64,000 nt of DNA from Flectonema sp. DT1601 (GCA_964019425.1 OZ025840.1:141001-205000); one strand, 5' to 3'. Shown: positions 9,482-24,288, counted from the stretch's first letter. The notes: generated from the letters alone by a model not told the origin. Program-made: numbers and translations.

Positions 9482-12400
9482 CTAAACAATAGTAAACACC
9501 ACTAGCAGTAACAACAACGATAATAATAATGGAGACTCACCAATAGCAGATGCTTGTGAAGGAGGGAAGGTAACAAGTATTGTTGTTGGCTCAGAAGTCG
9601 ATATTGAAGGACGAGGTGTTGGTAACGGAGTTGGAGCATCCGGAGTTGGTTTCGGTGTCTCTTCAGGTACTGGTGTATCAGTTGAGTAAAGAGTTGGAAG
9701 TGGTGTACTCGACACACCGACTACTATTCCTGTTGATGTTGCTGAACTAAATAATCCACCAACTTGATCATTTAAAACAGATCCACTTCCCCCTAAGTCA
9801 TCAGCAATCACACCAGTAATCATTCCAACTAACGTGGCTGGATCATTATAAACATGAGTTGCTATTTCAAACTTAGATCTCGCATCATAATTTCCTGCTA
9901 AAGTATGAACCCGCCTCGAAGTACAATTTGAACATCCACCAAAATCAGAACACCAACCCTCAATACCAGTCTTGGTATTAATACTACATACGGAACGAAG
10001 TGTAACTTCCTTAAATGTCTGTTTTTTTTTTTTTTAAAAAAAGTTTTTGTTATTGTCGTAGTGATATCTCAAACGTAATATAAATCATACCGCAAGATTA
10101 GCTGAAAATAATTTAGCGAATTTACTTTCGAACTCAGCCGAGCTAACGCCTTGGACGAAATTTTGAAGTTGTTCAAGAGATTGGAAGGTGGCTGTTTTTA
10201 TTTATTTATTTATTTTAATTATCGCGACAATCTTCTAATCTTAAGAAACAACAACAAACATACCTAAAGACATTTGAACTTGAACTTTTGGAGGCGTTTG
10301 AATGTCACCTCCGAGAGTGACATTAAAAGGACTCGTTTTCATTGTAATCCCATCACAGCTTCTTAAGCTATCAAGTGGACCGGATATACAACTAAATGAT
10401 AATTCTAATTTATTGCAACCACCGCTGAATTGAAGATCATTGAGATGTGCTAATCCTTTGATAACAGGAAAGATAAGAGGTGTCAGTGTGTCTACTACGC
10501 CTCTGTTACTCCAGTCTTTACCAACAAATCCGAATCCAGCTGCCTCTAAACACGTACTTCTAACTTGAATGGATGAATCGCTGTTGCCTACTATGACATC
10601 ACCAACGATGTCTCTGACTGCAATCACCAGGTTGAATTTAGTGTTTGTTAAAATACTCCCACCTGATAACAAATTTTCAGGTATTCGACACACCAACACT
10701 CCAGAAAAAGAACACGGGTTCCCACCCATTAAAATAATCTCACTTATACTCGGTAGGTTAATCGACATTAAATACGATAATTCAACACCCTCAGTGGTGC
10801 TAGTTAGTCGAAATTTCTTTATAGAATCTGTTTGACCAGAATAAACAGTCGATGGTAAAAATGCCTCACCACCATGAAGAGGCAGGAGGAGTGATCCAGA
10901 GGAGTCATCTGTAAATAATTGTGGATGGGGTTGAATGATTGTTTCATTTGCAAAATGATCAGAACTGTTAAGAGAATCAGTTTGATCGTCTTCTCGTATC
11001 TGAGGAGTGAATGACCATCCAGAACTTAAACATCTCCCTAAGGCACTCATTTTTGTATTTTTACATTTAAAGTCACTATTCTTAGTACCAACAACACTCA
11101 TACAAGTGTTAAATATCCAATCTGGAGAACTTGAATCGATAGTTATACAAGGTAATGCTAATGGTCTTATGACTAATTCTATACTACTTCCGAAGTCTTC
11201 TGGATGTCGTAGGGCTGATCCAGTGAAGTCAATTGCTTGGATTATTATATCAAATATAAAACCGTGAACCCAATTTGGTATCTCGTGAGAAGCATTGAAC
11301 TCCTCTGAAGGATCAACCATGCTGTAGTGTTCACTATTTAGTATGCAATCAGTTTTTAAATGAGAAATACTTCTGACGAAATGAAGAGGTCCGATATGAG
11401 TTATATTCCCAAGCTCATCATTTTCAACTGTGAAATACCAAGGATGATGATTACAATGTAGATCGTGATGCATTCCTGAATGTTCACAATTACCAGATGC
11501 TCGAGTAGTACTAGAAGGACTGAGATGGAATACCGCGATGCCATTGGTAACGATTTGTGGATCAAAATCCCACGTTGAATTAATAGTACTGGATCTGATA
11601 CCAACCAAGGTTATTAACGCGATGTTGTCACCGATGACACGGTTTCCAGATTCATCTATGACCTCAATAACGAGGTTTGATCCGATGCCTACAACAGCTG
11701 CACGTTCACCTGATAAAGTTACGGAAGTCATGTCAGAAAAGTTAGATGTTAAGATTAAAGTACTCGTCTCGTGTTGAACTACTCTCAAACTAAATGGATT
11801 CCCAACCGTAACAATCAAATCAATTCCAACTCTAGAAATTATCGATAAAGATCTAAGCGGAACAACACAACTTCCAACTACTACAAACTCTCCACTCAGT
11901 GTAATAATACCACCGACTAAGTCACTCTTTACGTTTGATACTTTAAAGCATCCTGAAGGTACTAATGAAGCGTTGCTAAAAGTAACGATTGACGTAGAAT
12001 CAGGACTGGGAACATAACCGAGATTAGTTATAAAAACTTCAACAGAAGTATTAACAACAGTGAATGCTACTTCCTTATCAACTGACACCGTGGGGGATGA
12101 GTCGAATTTCCAGTTATCAGCAGGGGTGGGTGACACGCCTATAGAAAATGCGAATGTCTGAGTAGTAGCATTTCTCGATCTCATAATCTCAGGAGGTACT
12201 ACTGAGACGGTACATTGACACGTTCCGGTAGTTGGATTGGACAGCTGAAGAGAAAACGTCGCAATCCCACTCACAGCTATACCATTTCCACTCACTATCG
12301 CTGTACATGAACTCGAACATGTGGTCGTCACTTCAATCCCAACAACTCTCTCTGATGAAAGATAAAAATTTCCATTATTCTGAAACGAAGGAGCTGCCAC

Positions 12401-15400
12401 ATACGCATTAAATTTACAACTCTTATCTAACCCATCTCGTAATCCATCTGTTTTACACCCTCCAGGTCTCGCATTTCTTGGATTATCAAGAACTAGATAC
12501 TTAGCAGGCATTGAATAATGTATCTTTGGTACTTTCATTGTACCGTAAAGTCTTGTTGGAATATTATAAAAAGAATCAGATAATTCAATGCTGTGATCAA
12601 CTGATGGAGTGTTACCCGATATTTTAACTGCTATAGATCCCGTTGGAACTGTTTGATTTAAACTTTCTAACTGAGGAACAGGTATACCATTAGCCATGTA
12701 CTTACCCGAAGTAATTTCTATACTTTCAGGTAATCCAGAAGACAACTTAATCAGTGTTATTCTTGGATCAACTAGGATGGCGTTGTAGGTAGTCATTTCT
12801 TTTGTTTTTAAATCAAGCAGAAGAGGGTTCACCAGGTGGTTTCCATACTTTGGTTGGAATGCCGCAGGTGTTGGACCTCCAACGATGTATGAACGATGAC
12901 CTAAATCATCAGCTGCGTAGACTTCAAATTGCCAAGTTCCACTCTGAGATTGTTGACTGTGAAGCCATTTTGTATCTTTAGATCTCGATAACGGCATTAC
13001 AATAAATTGAGTGGCATCAGTTAAAATAGTAAAAGTATGTTGTCTATGAGCTAATGAAACGTCACATCTAAAACACGGTCTACTTGACTGCAGTCGAACT
13101 GTTGCAGAACCACGTTGAGAAATCGTTTGAATCACACCAGCGTGTCCAGTTGGTGATGTTATTAAGAATTCACCTCCACCACCATTACCAGAGTTTAACT
13201 CGCGGTCTATTACTATGGATGCTGGTGCTGATCCTTCGTATCCCCAAGAGCCTTGTTTGTGTTTGTTTACTCTTATTGCTGATAAAGAGAATGGTCTTCT
13301 ACTCTTTACAGCAACTACTGGAATACCTGCCAACATCCAAGACGTTGCACATGTGTTTACAGTGAATTGAAGTACGTTTTCCTTGTCCAATATCGGCATT
13401 TCTTTTCTTAATGATGGAATGTATCTTCGCAGTGTTATCGATCCCGTTTTCATTATTTCAGAGTTTTCGAGTGTGTAGTCAATCTGAACACTGCATCTGC
13501 TACAAGTTCTAACAAAGAAGAATTTCACCCTCCCATCACCAGCATCCACAAGCTGAGTTGGTGCTGGAGGAGAGAATGTAAACTCTTCAGCAGTCACAAA
13601 TGAGATTGCAGAACAACCTTGAACATTTTCAGTTCGGTGACTATTTGAGAAGAAACCACCATTACCATATAAGATAGAAGTTGCTTCATTCTGTGATGGT
13701 GATGAGTGACTGTCTAACCAAGTACTTCTTACGAATAGTTTACGTATCCAATCTCCTGACGACTTACTCCCCCCGACAGGCTTGGAAATGAAAGACCACT
13801 TCCCACTTGGTCCAAACGTTTGGATGGTTTCAAGATCAACTGTGATCTCATCACCAACAAATAGTCGTCTTACTTTACCAAAAGAAGAACTAATATCCTC
13901 ACCAGGTATCGTTTGTGAATAAATATCAACCAAGTCTGGTTCTTGTTGACGCACACTAAACCCTTTTGTTATCTTTTTACGATCAGCGAATACCGGAACT
14001 ACATCAGATTGTTCAGATGAATCACTACCCAAAGACTCGAGACATTCCTCTCCAACTGCATTAGAATAACACAACTCAAGTTGTAATGTACATAATTCAC
14101 AAGGTTCAGAGAATGTTACCCAGGGAATTCCAATACCCATGTTGGTCTCAACCATGTTTTGTGATTCTGTTTTCCATGATTTTGTAACATCACCGACTAG
14201 TGTTTCATAATTACTTTCAGAATTACTTGGAAGTAGAGTATGAACCAATAGAGTACCTCCGTGATTACATCCAGTCCATCCTTTCTTTGTTACTTTTATC
14301 TTAGTTCCACTTTTGAATGACCAAGCACGATTACCGACAGTATTACGAACAACAGTTTGAATAGGTATCGGGAGACCCACAGTTGCTTGATGCGAGAATT
14401 CCCATCCTTTTCCTGGGAGGTCAGTGTCAAAATAACGATACCCGAGAATGGAACTTTGTAAGCGTCGACGAGAAGGACACTCCGTGTCGTACGTCACTTC
14501 GTCTGATACTTCCCATGAAGCAAAGTCTTCAGCTGGATCAATCCAGTAGTAAGCACCACTAGAGAAGATGCCTGGGATTACCGATCTGTCATCAGCTCTT
14601 GTAGCAGTTATTATTATGGGTAACGTGTTTGATACACTACCAGCTACATCTCTTCCATAAAATGAAAAGGTTGCTGACAGACTAGAGCTGTTATAAACAT
14701 GACTCAAAGTATCTCTCAAATCTGTTGAGATCGGAACAGGATTTTGAAATGACAAACCGCTGTTTGCGGTAGTACTTCCCAAGGCTGCTATTGTTTGTCC
14801 ATCAATTCTCATTTTAAAAACGATTGGAGAACTGTATGAGTAATACCTATAAAGTGTACTCCCACCTGGTAAGTCGTAATATGACATTACTGTTGTTGAT
14901 AGAAGTGTTGGATTTAAACCACAACTTTGACTGGGACCGCGAAACTTCTGTCCTGAAGCAGGCTCTGTTGATGTGACTAACTGAAGAGAGACATCCTGTG
15001 ATGGGATTATCCATAAATGGATTTCAGTACACAAAGTACTGATTTGAGATGTTACTTCCTTTTGAAGAGAGTCATCCCACTGACTTGAACAAATCTGAAA
15101 TACTAATTCTCTGGCAGGACTTTTATCAACCGCTGTTGTACTAACGCCGTGCTTACCATAAGATAAAGTAATCTGACCTTCACCTCGTAGAACAGTACTT
15201 CCATCATGATTTCTTCTAGTTGCTATTGCTGATACGGTTCCAAAAGTATAGAACTTTCCTCCAATAGTTTCAAGTTTCTTTTGATTCCAAGTAGAATCTA
15301 TCGTTAGATCTTCAGACTCAAAGGTTCCATAAGCAGCATTGGCTGCCCATGAAGGAGCTTTCTTTATTGGAGTGGTTGCCTCTCCGCTAGTGAGTACAAT

Positions 15401-18400
15401 TGTTGCATTCCTTGAACTTAAATCTGATGATATAATTTGATACGGATCACTACTTCTGTTATAAAATCCAACAGTGAAAGTAGTACCTGATGAGAACTCA
15501 GCAGTTGTAGCTACCCAGTTATTACATCCAAAAGAAACTCCTCCACACATATCTTGTGCTCCGACAGCGTTAGTAATGTTAATGTGTCTGCTTGGTTCTG
15601 AAGCTATCCATCTTTCAATGTTGATGTATGATTTACATGTGTAAGCTTTTGTTGATACAGGTCTTGAACCTATCGCGTCATCGGTTGAAGAGTATGTGTA
15701 TCCTACAGCATGAAATACTGCTGTCACTTGTTCTGTAGTTCTATCAACTGGTGGTGTCCCTTCAAAGTAAAGGTTGCTGAAGTTCGCTGTTGCCATTTCT
15801 CCCATTCTCGATGTTAATATTTCACTTTTACTTACCTGACCACCATCTCCATCCATCTTTAAAGTAAATTGATTTCCTCTGGTAGCAGCTGAAGCTGTAG
15901 AACCAGAAATGTGTTCAACATCACTTCTTGTGTCGGTGAATACCCACCAGCGAGGGAAGTAAGCAGATTGTCCTCCTGTTGATGTAGCTTCTAGTTTTAT
16001 AGAGAAACGATATGATTCTGTTTTAGTGCTTTCGAAGTTTGTCGTTACAGGTGTTGCTTTGTTGTCACCAGTACACCTGAAAGAGATAATTTCATCGGCC
16101 CATGTGAGAGTCCTCACTGCATATCCAGGATCCGTTGGATCTTGTGTTGAAATATGAGGACCAGCACCTAATGAGCTATGAAATGTAAACTCACAATTAT
16201 AACACGGACTGCTAGTCCTAAGAGTCCACCGTGCTCCCCAAGTTGGTGTCGCTCCGGCAATCAACTGAGTTGAGTAACTATGAATTAAACAATGGTCTCG
16301 TTCTGTTGATGAGTAGAATGCACATCCGGACAATTTCGACTCAGGACTTACATCTGGAATACTTCGAACACCATCTCTATTAACAGCTCCATTACTAGGT
16401 CCTGGAGTATTAATCAACGAAAACACATCAGCAAAATGAAATTCATCATTCACAAATACATTTGAAGAGGCTACGTAAGTTCCAGGAATAGCTGTTATGA
16501 CAATACCCTGTCGAATGGTACTTTTTACTGTTGAGGTTTTTATTAGTAGGGTTGAAGCAATTATTCTAACAGAAGTAAATATGCTAAGGGATACTTTTAT
16601 TTGATCAAAGTGTGTGAACGTGAATTGAATCTCACATCCAGAATGTCCTTGTATTGATGTAACAAATCTAGAGCATCCGTTATTACTAATGTGAACTCTG
16701 AAATCTAACACCCACTGTGAACCCACTCGAGCAGGAGATGAGAATATCGGAGTTAAAACCGCCCAAGGTGTTGCTATCAGATTATCAGGAGTCAGCTTTC
16801 CTGAACTATCCCTAATAACACCTATTACTCTGTTGCCAGGAGATGTTATTCGAGCAGACAACGACCAACCATCTAAACCTAAAGGAGTAGCTTCCACCTT
16901 ATTACCATCCTCATCAATTGGAGTATAGATCAGTCTGTATGGACATAAAGCTTCTAGGTATCCTCCTTCAATTGAAAAACCAGTGTCACTGGAACCAGCA
17001 ATTGGAAATGCCGGTGCCGGTAACTTATCAGGAAGTCTGTCAATTTCACTATCAAGTGGAATGACTGCTGAGACGTTAATTTTTGAAGGAGCTCGTCGAA
17101 TGACACGAATGACAAATCGAGTCCAACTAGTGTGGTATTCAAACTTTAGCAGCACCTCACCAGAATTACTATTCCCAGATAACAGCCTGGGTGTGAATGA
17201 GTAAATCGCCTTCCCTCCAATATTCCAATTTTTATTTAACGGCATTGGAGTCAGAGAAGTTCCGACAAGTTTTCTCGCAGAACTACTCGCGTCAGTATCA
17301 TAATAAGAAACAGAATAAGTTTCATTTGGTGAGAACTCTGTAGGACCTCCAAAACGAGCTTGGATTTGAATGGTGCAAAGCTGCTCACTGATACAGACTT
17401 TCATATAGCAAGTTGTACTAGAATCAGAACAGTCATCTGATGAAGTGCTATTCACCATTGGTTGGATTAACTTATCATCAAGAGTTACGGCAGTTGGAGG
17501 ATGAGAATCTATATTTATCCATTGTGGTTTTGAACTTATTACTGTTTCTGGTTGTCTTCCAGTTACAGCTTGAAATATTATCCCACACCCAAACATACTA
17601 TCTGGACACGATGACCTGTATTGAATATTAAGAGAGACGCTTCCGTCAATCATAAATTGTTTTAGTCCGTTTGGTTCCCATCCGTATTTTAAGGATCTTG
17701 AAGGGTGACATGCTCCATCGATATTCCATATTATGAATTCATTCTTTCCAATTAAATCACATGATAAACCACTCCAACTGGTGGTACTCTTACAAGTTAG
17801 GACTCTAACTTCATAGTTCCCGACTGGTAGTACGTCTCCGTTAGCATTAGCAGTTCTTACAATGAACTCGACAGAAGTACCACTTCTAAGTAGAGGTGTT
17901 CTGCTTAGCTTACCAGTAGTGTTGTCAGTGACTAGATCTTCAGGTATTTCTTCAATTGAATATTTAGTATCAGTTTCAGTACCATTGTATTCAATAAACC
18001 TTTGTGAGATATTATAAGAAAGATCTGTCGATACGACAAGTGATGAAGGAGTTCCCTTGGAACCTCCCCAGTAACCAGATTCTGTGTTCAAGACGTATGC
18101 TTGATATACTATTCCAGCCTTCGCAACGTGACTGTCAACTAATTTGGTGCTGAAAAATCCAGTTTTTGCTTCACCTGCTTTATAAATACAAAGCTTGTAC
18201 TGACCTGTCTCTGATTGAAGTGCCGGAGGTAATTGAAAAACTGATTCGTTTGATGAGGATGCTTGAGACCACGTGTCAATTATGTTGACACTCGCATTTG
18301 AGGTTCTTCCTAATTTAAACCAATCTGGTGGACCTGACGTAGATCCCAAAGGGAATGATGATGGAGCTGGACATACTTGAGTATCGTTTACAATTGTCAG

Positions 18401-21400
18401 TAAATCATAAGAAAACCCACCACTATTCTGAGTATAGCAATCGACTCCTTGTCCACCTACATTTGTTGAACACCACGATGATACTGATATTTGCAATCCA
18501 CCTGTCTGATTCGAAGCAACACGAACATCATACGCAGTTGAATTTCTACTTCCAGCTCCAATCTCTAAAAACGAAGGATGACTATATAAACTATAGCTAC
18601 CAGATTCTGATGAAGATAATTGTAACCAAGGCTGGGGTGTTGTGATAGTGCTGTGAACAACTTTATAACAAACAATATACTCTCCAGGATGAATTGGTAT
18701 GTGAAACATTGCTGGTATTTGTGTATTGTTTTGATTTTTTAATGAAGGACATCTAGCTCTTCCCTCAACACATGGATTCCGACCTGCGATATTTGAAGAA
18801 GATTCAACTGCGGGATCGGAACAGTCAGAAGATATTTGTTGCCATTTATTAACAGATCCCCAGTCAGGGTTAGTTCCGGGTAGTCTTCCTCCAGGTTTCT
18901 TAGCTTGAACTAACTTGAATAGATTTGATGGTCCTAATGCTGCGTCATAGCCGTATGTATTGAAATGAAAACCATATCCGATGCTTGTCAATACACCTGA
19001 AGAAGGATTCGTTACTATTTCAGTTGAGGCTCCTCCTAAAGCAACTGTATCTCTGGATGGACCTTTGTAAAGAGATGTGTATGGTCGTAGGGATAAGTTG
19101 AGTACCCAGTCACCAACCCTCGCACGTTCTGTTTTAAAACCAGATGCTACGAGTAACTGATTGCTAAATAATCCAGACTGAAGTTGTGACACCTCAACCC
19201 ATCTTCGTTCTCCAAAACCTCCAGCTAATTTAATATAAAACTGAGTCCTAACACAGACTTTGTAGGTCATCTGAATATCATTCTGTTGAGGTGGTAATGT
19301 AACTTTTAATTCAGCGATGTCACTTTGACCATTTGAAGGTCCTAAATCAGTTACTCCCTCAGCAGTACCACCAGTAGGTCCAAGGCCAACATGTTTACTA
19401 GTTCCCCACAAAGCTGTATTAGATTCTCCAGAATTACACGACGAGTCGATTGATATTATCTTCGCAGAGTCTTCATCATCACTCGTGTCGAAAGTGCCGT
19501 CACTTTTTGAAGGATCACAAGTATTGTTAGTCAGTTTACACTTTACTAACTTTACTGAACTTAATCCATTGTTTGTGGGTTGATTACCAGGTGTGACATA
19601 CCACCTGATTCCATTATCAATTACAGTGTACACACCAACATTCCACCACGACATCGTCGCATTCACATCTTCACGAATTTGAACGCAAAGATGATAATTT
19701 CCAGCCTCCTCTGGAGCAACAAGGAGGAATCTTAATTTCGTATTTTCTCCCTTAACTCCATACACACTTGATGTAGCAGAAGCGTATGGAGTTGCTTCAG
19801 TACTGGCAGGTAGATTAAGACAATTATCGTTACCAGAAAAGGGAAGCTTACGGACTAGTTTTGCTCTCATAAAACCATTTGGGAAACTTCTATCAGCAGC
19901 CATCCCCAGCATTGAAGCATCGAAGTTAAGATCGATTGTGAACTGTTTTAACTCACCACTAACGAGAACTTCTGATGTCGATGGTACTAAAGTATAACCA
20001 GAGGGTTCAGTCATCTCCCAAGCATCGTGAAGTATGATCCAATTTAGTGAAGAAGAAGGTTTTAAACAAATACTCCAAAGAGAGTTTGGTGACCACAACT
20101 GAGTTGGTAATTCCACAGCAGCGACTGCTTTACTAACATCGAATGCAGTGATGTCAAAGGGTACGATGTCGTCAAACAAATCAGGTGTGTTTTTTAGAAA
20201 AGCAGTCTCAGCAATGTTTAAACCATACATATCAGAAACAGTACTCCATGCTGATGAACATGGTGAGGTGAATATACCTGACTGTGACTGTAATCCAGAA
20301 CCTTCAATTGGACAATAAATAGACAACCGATCATCAATTAGGATTCCTTTATTATAACTCGTTGGGTTAATGTCACAACCCTTTCCTTGGCTAACAATTC
20401 GAAATAAATCTCCTGTTGTAGAATCTGTTCTTGAGTTTAGTTGTAAAGAACTGTCCTGGTCTTCTATAATAAAGATTGCTTCTGTACCAGCACGTGTCTC
20501 TCCCCATATTAATCTCATTCGTGTTAGTGGAGATGTTGTTGTTGTTAATAATTCTGATGATGGTTTTGTCCAATCACCACGTTTTAGTATATTGTCAGGC
20601 ATTGGATTGGATTGGTCATTCCATGCAGTTGTTGGGTTACCAGATGCTGTTAGCTCTCTCCAATTCCATGCTCTGAATCTCCAACAGACCCTATAGTTAC
20701 CGACATCTGGCATTATAACGTAATAGGCAACATTTGAAACAGATTTTTCATTACTGCTTGAACCTTCACAATTTGATTGTGAATAAGACTGGTTATAAGG
20801 ACATTCAACCATTCCACCATTCAAACTCTCAGCCCCCACAGACGGAATACTTTGAAATGAATTGTACGAACAAGGTTTTCCTGATGGTACCAAACGTATT
20901 GCTGTACCGATACTTTTATTTAATTGTTCATTATTTATTAGATCCCATGGTCGGGAATCTAACATCGTTGGTTCTAATTCACTTGAGATTCCCTTTTCAA
21001 CAATAATTGGTCCCCAAGTACTCGCACGAGTATCGTTTGCATACCAAGTAACAAACGGAGGCAACACATCCATTGTCGTGTCATCAATTGCGACTGTGTA
21101 GTTATCAGGAATAAGCATTTGTGAATAAGGATAACTTGACTCGAGATGAGTCCACTTAGAGAGATGATAACCAATTCCACTGTAATGGTATGGTAGTAGA
21201 CGAAGACCACTATTCTGAGGACAGTCAGAATAGGTTGAAGATGCTACACAAGTCCTCCGGTAGCAAACAAACCACTCAGAACCAAGTGTTGGTAGATATA
21301 AGTTTGAGAAAGTATTTTTAATATTCGACTCATCTCCGACTGAAGTAGTAGCTGTTGGATCTCCAGTCAGATCACGAGACCCAATTGGATACTCGCTGGC

Positions 21401-23014
21401 AGCATCAGCAAAACCGTTAGTTGAATCTAACGATCGATCCCAACAACCAGATGTTGGAAATGATGATGAACCTCCTTCAGTAAACTTTGATGACGGGACA
21501 ATTCTAAAATAATCACCTCCTGTTGGATTCCAATAATTAGCATTCCAAGCTGTTCTCAGTGTTGGAATAGTCGTAGTTGAGGTACTTGAGTCTATTGTAG
21601 AACTACCTGAAGCAGCAACACTCGATAAGAATCCTTCACTGCTATCATCAAATATAATATCACCCCAAGACCCTGGAGATAGATCATACATATTCCAACC
21701 AACTGGTTCTGATTTCAGTTGAAATGATAAATCCTTTGATGTTATGTCAGGACACTTACTGCTATGCTGTTCTCGACATCGATATATCTTTCTCCACATC
21801 GGGATAGACCCGACAGTAGTATTGTCAGATTTCCATGAAGCCCTCTGTTCTTTTGAAGAATAGCAAACATCATAACTATTTCCTTCTATTGATGGCAGTC
21901 TGACGTACACATATGCAAATGAGAAACTGTTGCTGTTTTCTGTTAGATAAACACCCCAACTTGACCAAGAATCGACGAGGGGATTTCCATATTGAGTTCC
22001 AAAGAGACCAACTCCACCTGGTGTAGCACCATCTTTGATTCCACTGATCGCTTCGTATCCCCAAGTTCCATCATGCTGTACGTAATCAGAACCTTTGTAC
22101 TTTTTATTATAATTATGTTGTTCGTAAGTACAAGCAGATCCAGATGGTACTATTTTCAACTGATCACCCATCCCACAGTCGATTAAATTAGTTTGACAAG
22201 TAGTCGACGAATACGTAAAATTATAAGACTCCCCACTAATGAGTTGAATAATTGCATACTGGTTGATTGTTGGATCAGGTAAGTTGTACCACATCTGACT
22301 CGCAACAGATTCAAATCGATACTGTAAAGTAGATGAAACATAAAATGGTACCCAAGTGTTATCCACGGGGTTATACGGAGGAACTTTAAAAATTTGAGTA
22401 TCAACGTTATGATAGAAGCAGAGTACGAAAGTTGTTCCAGCAGTTGGGGCCGTCATTGTAACGTAAGCAGTGTCCACATAGGATGTCTCAGAATAACGTT
22501 CTTCGTCGGAAATTCCAAATCCAGTCTGCTCGCTGATCGGGTTTGAATATCGAGAACAGTCTGCATCATTGTTTGCGTCCCAATTAAACATTCTAACTGT
22601 GATGGCAGTTTCACTGTCGTTGCTTTTAAAATGCTTTTTAACCTCTCCTTCCATTGAAGATGTGGTTAGTTTGATTCGAAATTCACGACCTTCTAATACA
22701 CCAGTTTGAGGATCAGGCGCCATATCCATAGTATAGTTTGTGTGTCCGGGTTGTGTTAATGTTTCGGAATAAGACGGGCTTAGAGAATATGTGGTAGTTC
22801 GTGTTGATGTTGGTAGACTCGCTGATTTTGAATAGGTCTTTGTTCGAGTTCTAAGAGATTCTGTTAAACTGATAGTAGTCGTAACCGTAGCAGATCCAGT
22901 TGGAATTGATTGTGAAATGGTCTCACTCGATGTAGAGGTCGCTGTATTCGTCGCTGATATTACTCTTAGAGGCCAATATAACAAAAGTAATATTAATGTT
23001 GCAGATATGCGCAT
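9482..23014 (-). CDS. giant secreted modular surface protein with GPI-type tail
   Basis: Three exons: 10264-23014, 10091-10191 and 9482-10018, giving 4462 residues. Both 72-nt introns (donors GTATGT and GTATGA, acceptors ACAG) restore frame. Residues 1-21 are a signal peptide and about 22-75 a Ser/Thr-rich mucin-like stretch. The first 1750 residues hold about nine diverged modules, each ending in a strand like GxYxVCY or YRVCW (near residues 196, 382, 584, 775, 980, 1107, 1252, 1447, 1606) and often containing a strand like FRIVPSGKxC. A second Cys-pair family (CYNCEFTF, CELCTLQLELC, CSRCSVQIDY, CFRCDVSL) occurs between about 2100 and 3350, then Ig-like repeats such as VIEVIDESGNRVIGD. The end is a Pro/Thr linker and a purely hydrophobic tail (LLLSLLLLLVVFTIV) with no cytosolic residues, as in GPI signals. 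Likely a large extracellular adhesin or coat protein; family not recognised. Confidence 0.8.
10019..10090 (-). other. spliceosomal intron, 72 nt, variant donor
   Basis: Donor GTATGA at 10090-10085 and acceptor ACAG after a T/A homopolymer, phase 0. It joins exon 2 (SKFAKLFSANLA) to exon 3 (TFKEVTLRSVCSINT). Confidence 0.75.
10192..10263 (-). other. spliceosomal intron, 72 nt
   Basis: Donor GTATGT at 10263-10258 and acceptor AAACAG after a TAAA-type repeat, phase 1. It joins KVQVQMSL to ATFQSLEQLQNFV. Confidence 0.78.
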
Positions 23015-23844
23015 CTTTTGCTGTCTTTAATCTGATTAAAATATTTGGTTAAACACAAATAAGGGAACATTTTTGTTTGATAAAATTGACATGTGAACAG
23101 AAGCAAGCCCTTTATCATTGAATGCCAAGTTTGTTTGTTTTTTTTTTTTTTTTTTGGTATGTTTTTTTTTTCCTCTCAACTTTTTGTTTTTGTTCTTTGT
23201 TTTTTGTTATAAAATTTAGTTTTTCTCCCAGCAGTTCTTATGAAAAGAATTTAGCTTTTTTTTTTTTTTTTTTTTTGAGAACTTTTTTTTTTTTTTTCCA
23301 ACAAAATTCATTTTTTTTTTCTTCTTTTCCCTTTTTTCCTATTCCTGAATGGAATTAGAGCACACATTACTTAAACTTAACATAAGAGCCAGCGTGTTAA
23401 GGTTGGTCGATGTAACCAAGTTTATAAACTTGGATTCCCTCTTTTTTTTTTTTTTTTTTATTATTTATTTTTGAAATCCTAACACTTGTACATCATAGTA
23501 AGCTTACGGGGTATCAGTTATTCGATTACCACACAACCGTAAAGACTTCCTCAGGCGTGAAGGGACGTTGTGACCATCAGTATTGGTGTTAAGATCCATT
23601 ATTCTCTTTATTTTCCATTTCCTTTTTTTCTTTTTGCGTGTTTGTTTCTCGCTTGTCTATTGTTCGGGCAACTTTTCCCAGTATGCCTAGAAGCGTCAAA
23701 AAAAAAAATAAATAAATAAATGAAGAAAAATAACCCCAAAAAAAAAAGGGTGGGGGAAAAAAAAGTGTAGGGAGATCAAAAAAAAACGCTATGACAGTCT
23801 ATGGGCTGTTTTAATATCGTTTTTATTTTTTTTTAAAATCCCAC

Positions 23845-23878
<34 letters not shown>

Positions 23879-24288
23879 AGAAAATCAAAGAAATTTTAAA
23901 AAAATTTTAAATAAATAAACGTCACACATGGCTCAAACACTAAGTAAATCGTGGCTGCGATTGAATTGAGATAGATTTTCGAAGCAGCCGACTAAAGAAA
24001 CAAAGACAAAAAAAAAAAAAAAAAAAAAAAAAAAGCGTGTGAATTCAAGAAACTAACTCTCAAATATATTTACGAAAGTGTTATTACAGTGAATTTCCAC
24101 GAAATGGGAATGAAATGGCAGAAGGAAGGACAAGGTTTTTTTTTTTTTTTTTTTTATTATTATTCTTGTCCCCATCCTGTTTGTTTGTTTTCGTGGGACT
24201 CATAAAACATTTTTTTTTTTTTTTTTTATAACATCAATTCTCATCAAAAAAAAAAAAAAAATAATAATAACACTTCTGCAGTGACTTA
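23015..24288. other. intergenic, very homopolymer-rich, no gene
   Basis: A 1.27-kb spacer upstream of the giant gene and downstream of the E1 gene. It contains T tracts near 23138-23155, 23256-23276, 23443-23459 and 24136-24155 and A tracts near 23850-23876 and 24009-24034. Frames are short or poly-Phe. It carries the 3' UTR of the E1 gene and the 5' side of the giant gene. Confidence 0.5.

Noticed and set aside
9482-9823. Separate 113-residue Pro/Thr-rich gene
   Set aside because: The frame continues upstream to an ACAG acceptor at 10019-10021 and joins in frame to the giant protein through two standard introns; the hydrophobic tail makes sense as its GPI signal.
13000-16700. CxxC motifs of the giant protein as zinc fingers
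   Set aside because: The protein is secreted, the pairs are not followed by matching second pairs at zinc-finger spacing, and each pair sits before a beta strand, so disulfides in extracellular modules are more likely.
23122-23358. Plus-strand 78-residue poly-Phe protein
   Set aside because: Encoded by T tracts in a spacer; no plus-strand gene is supported anywhere in the window.
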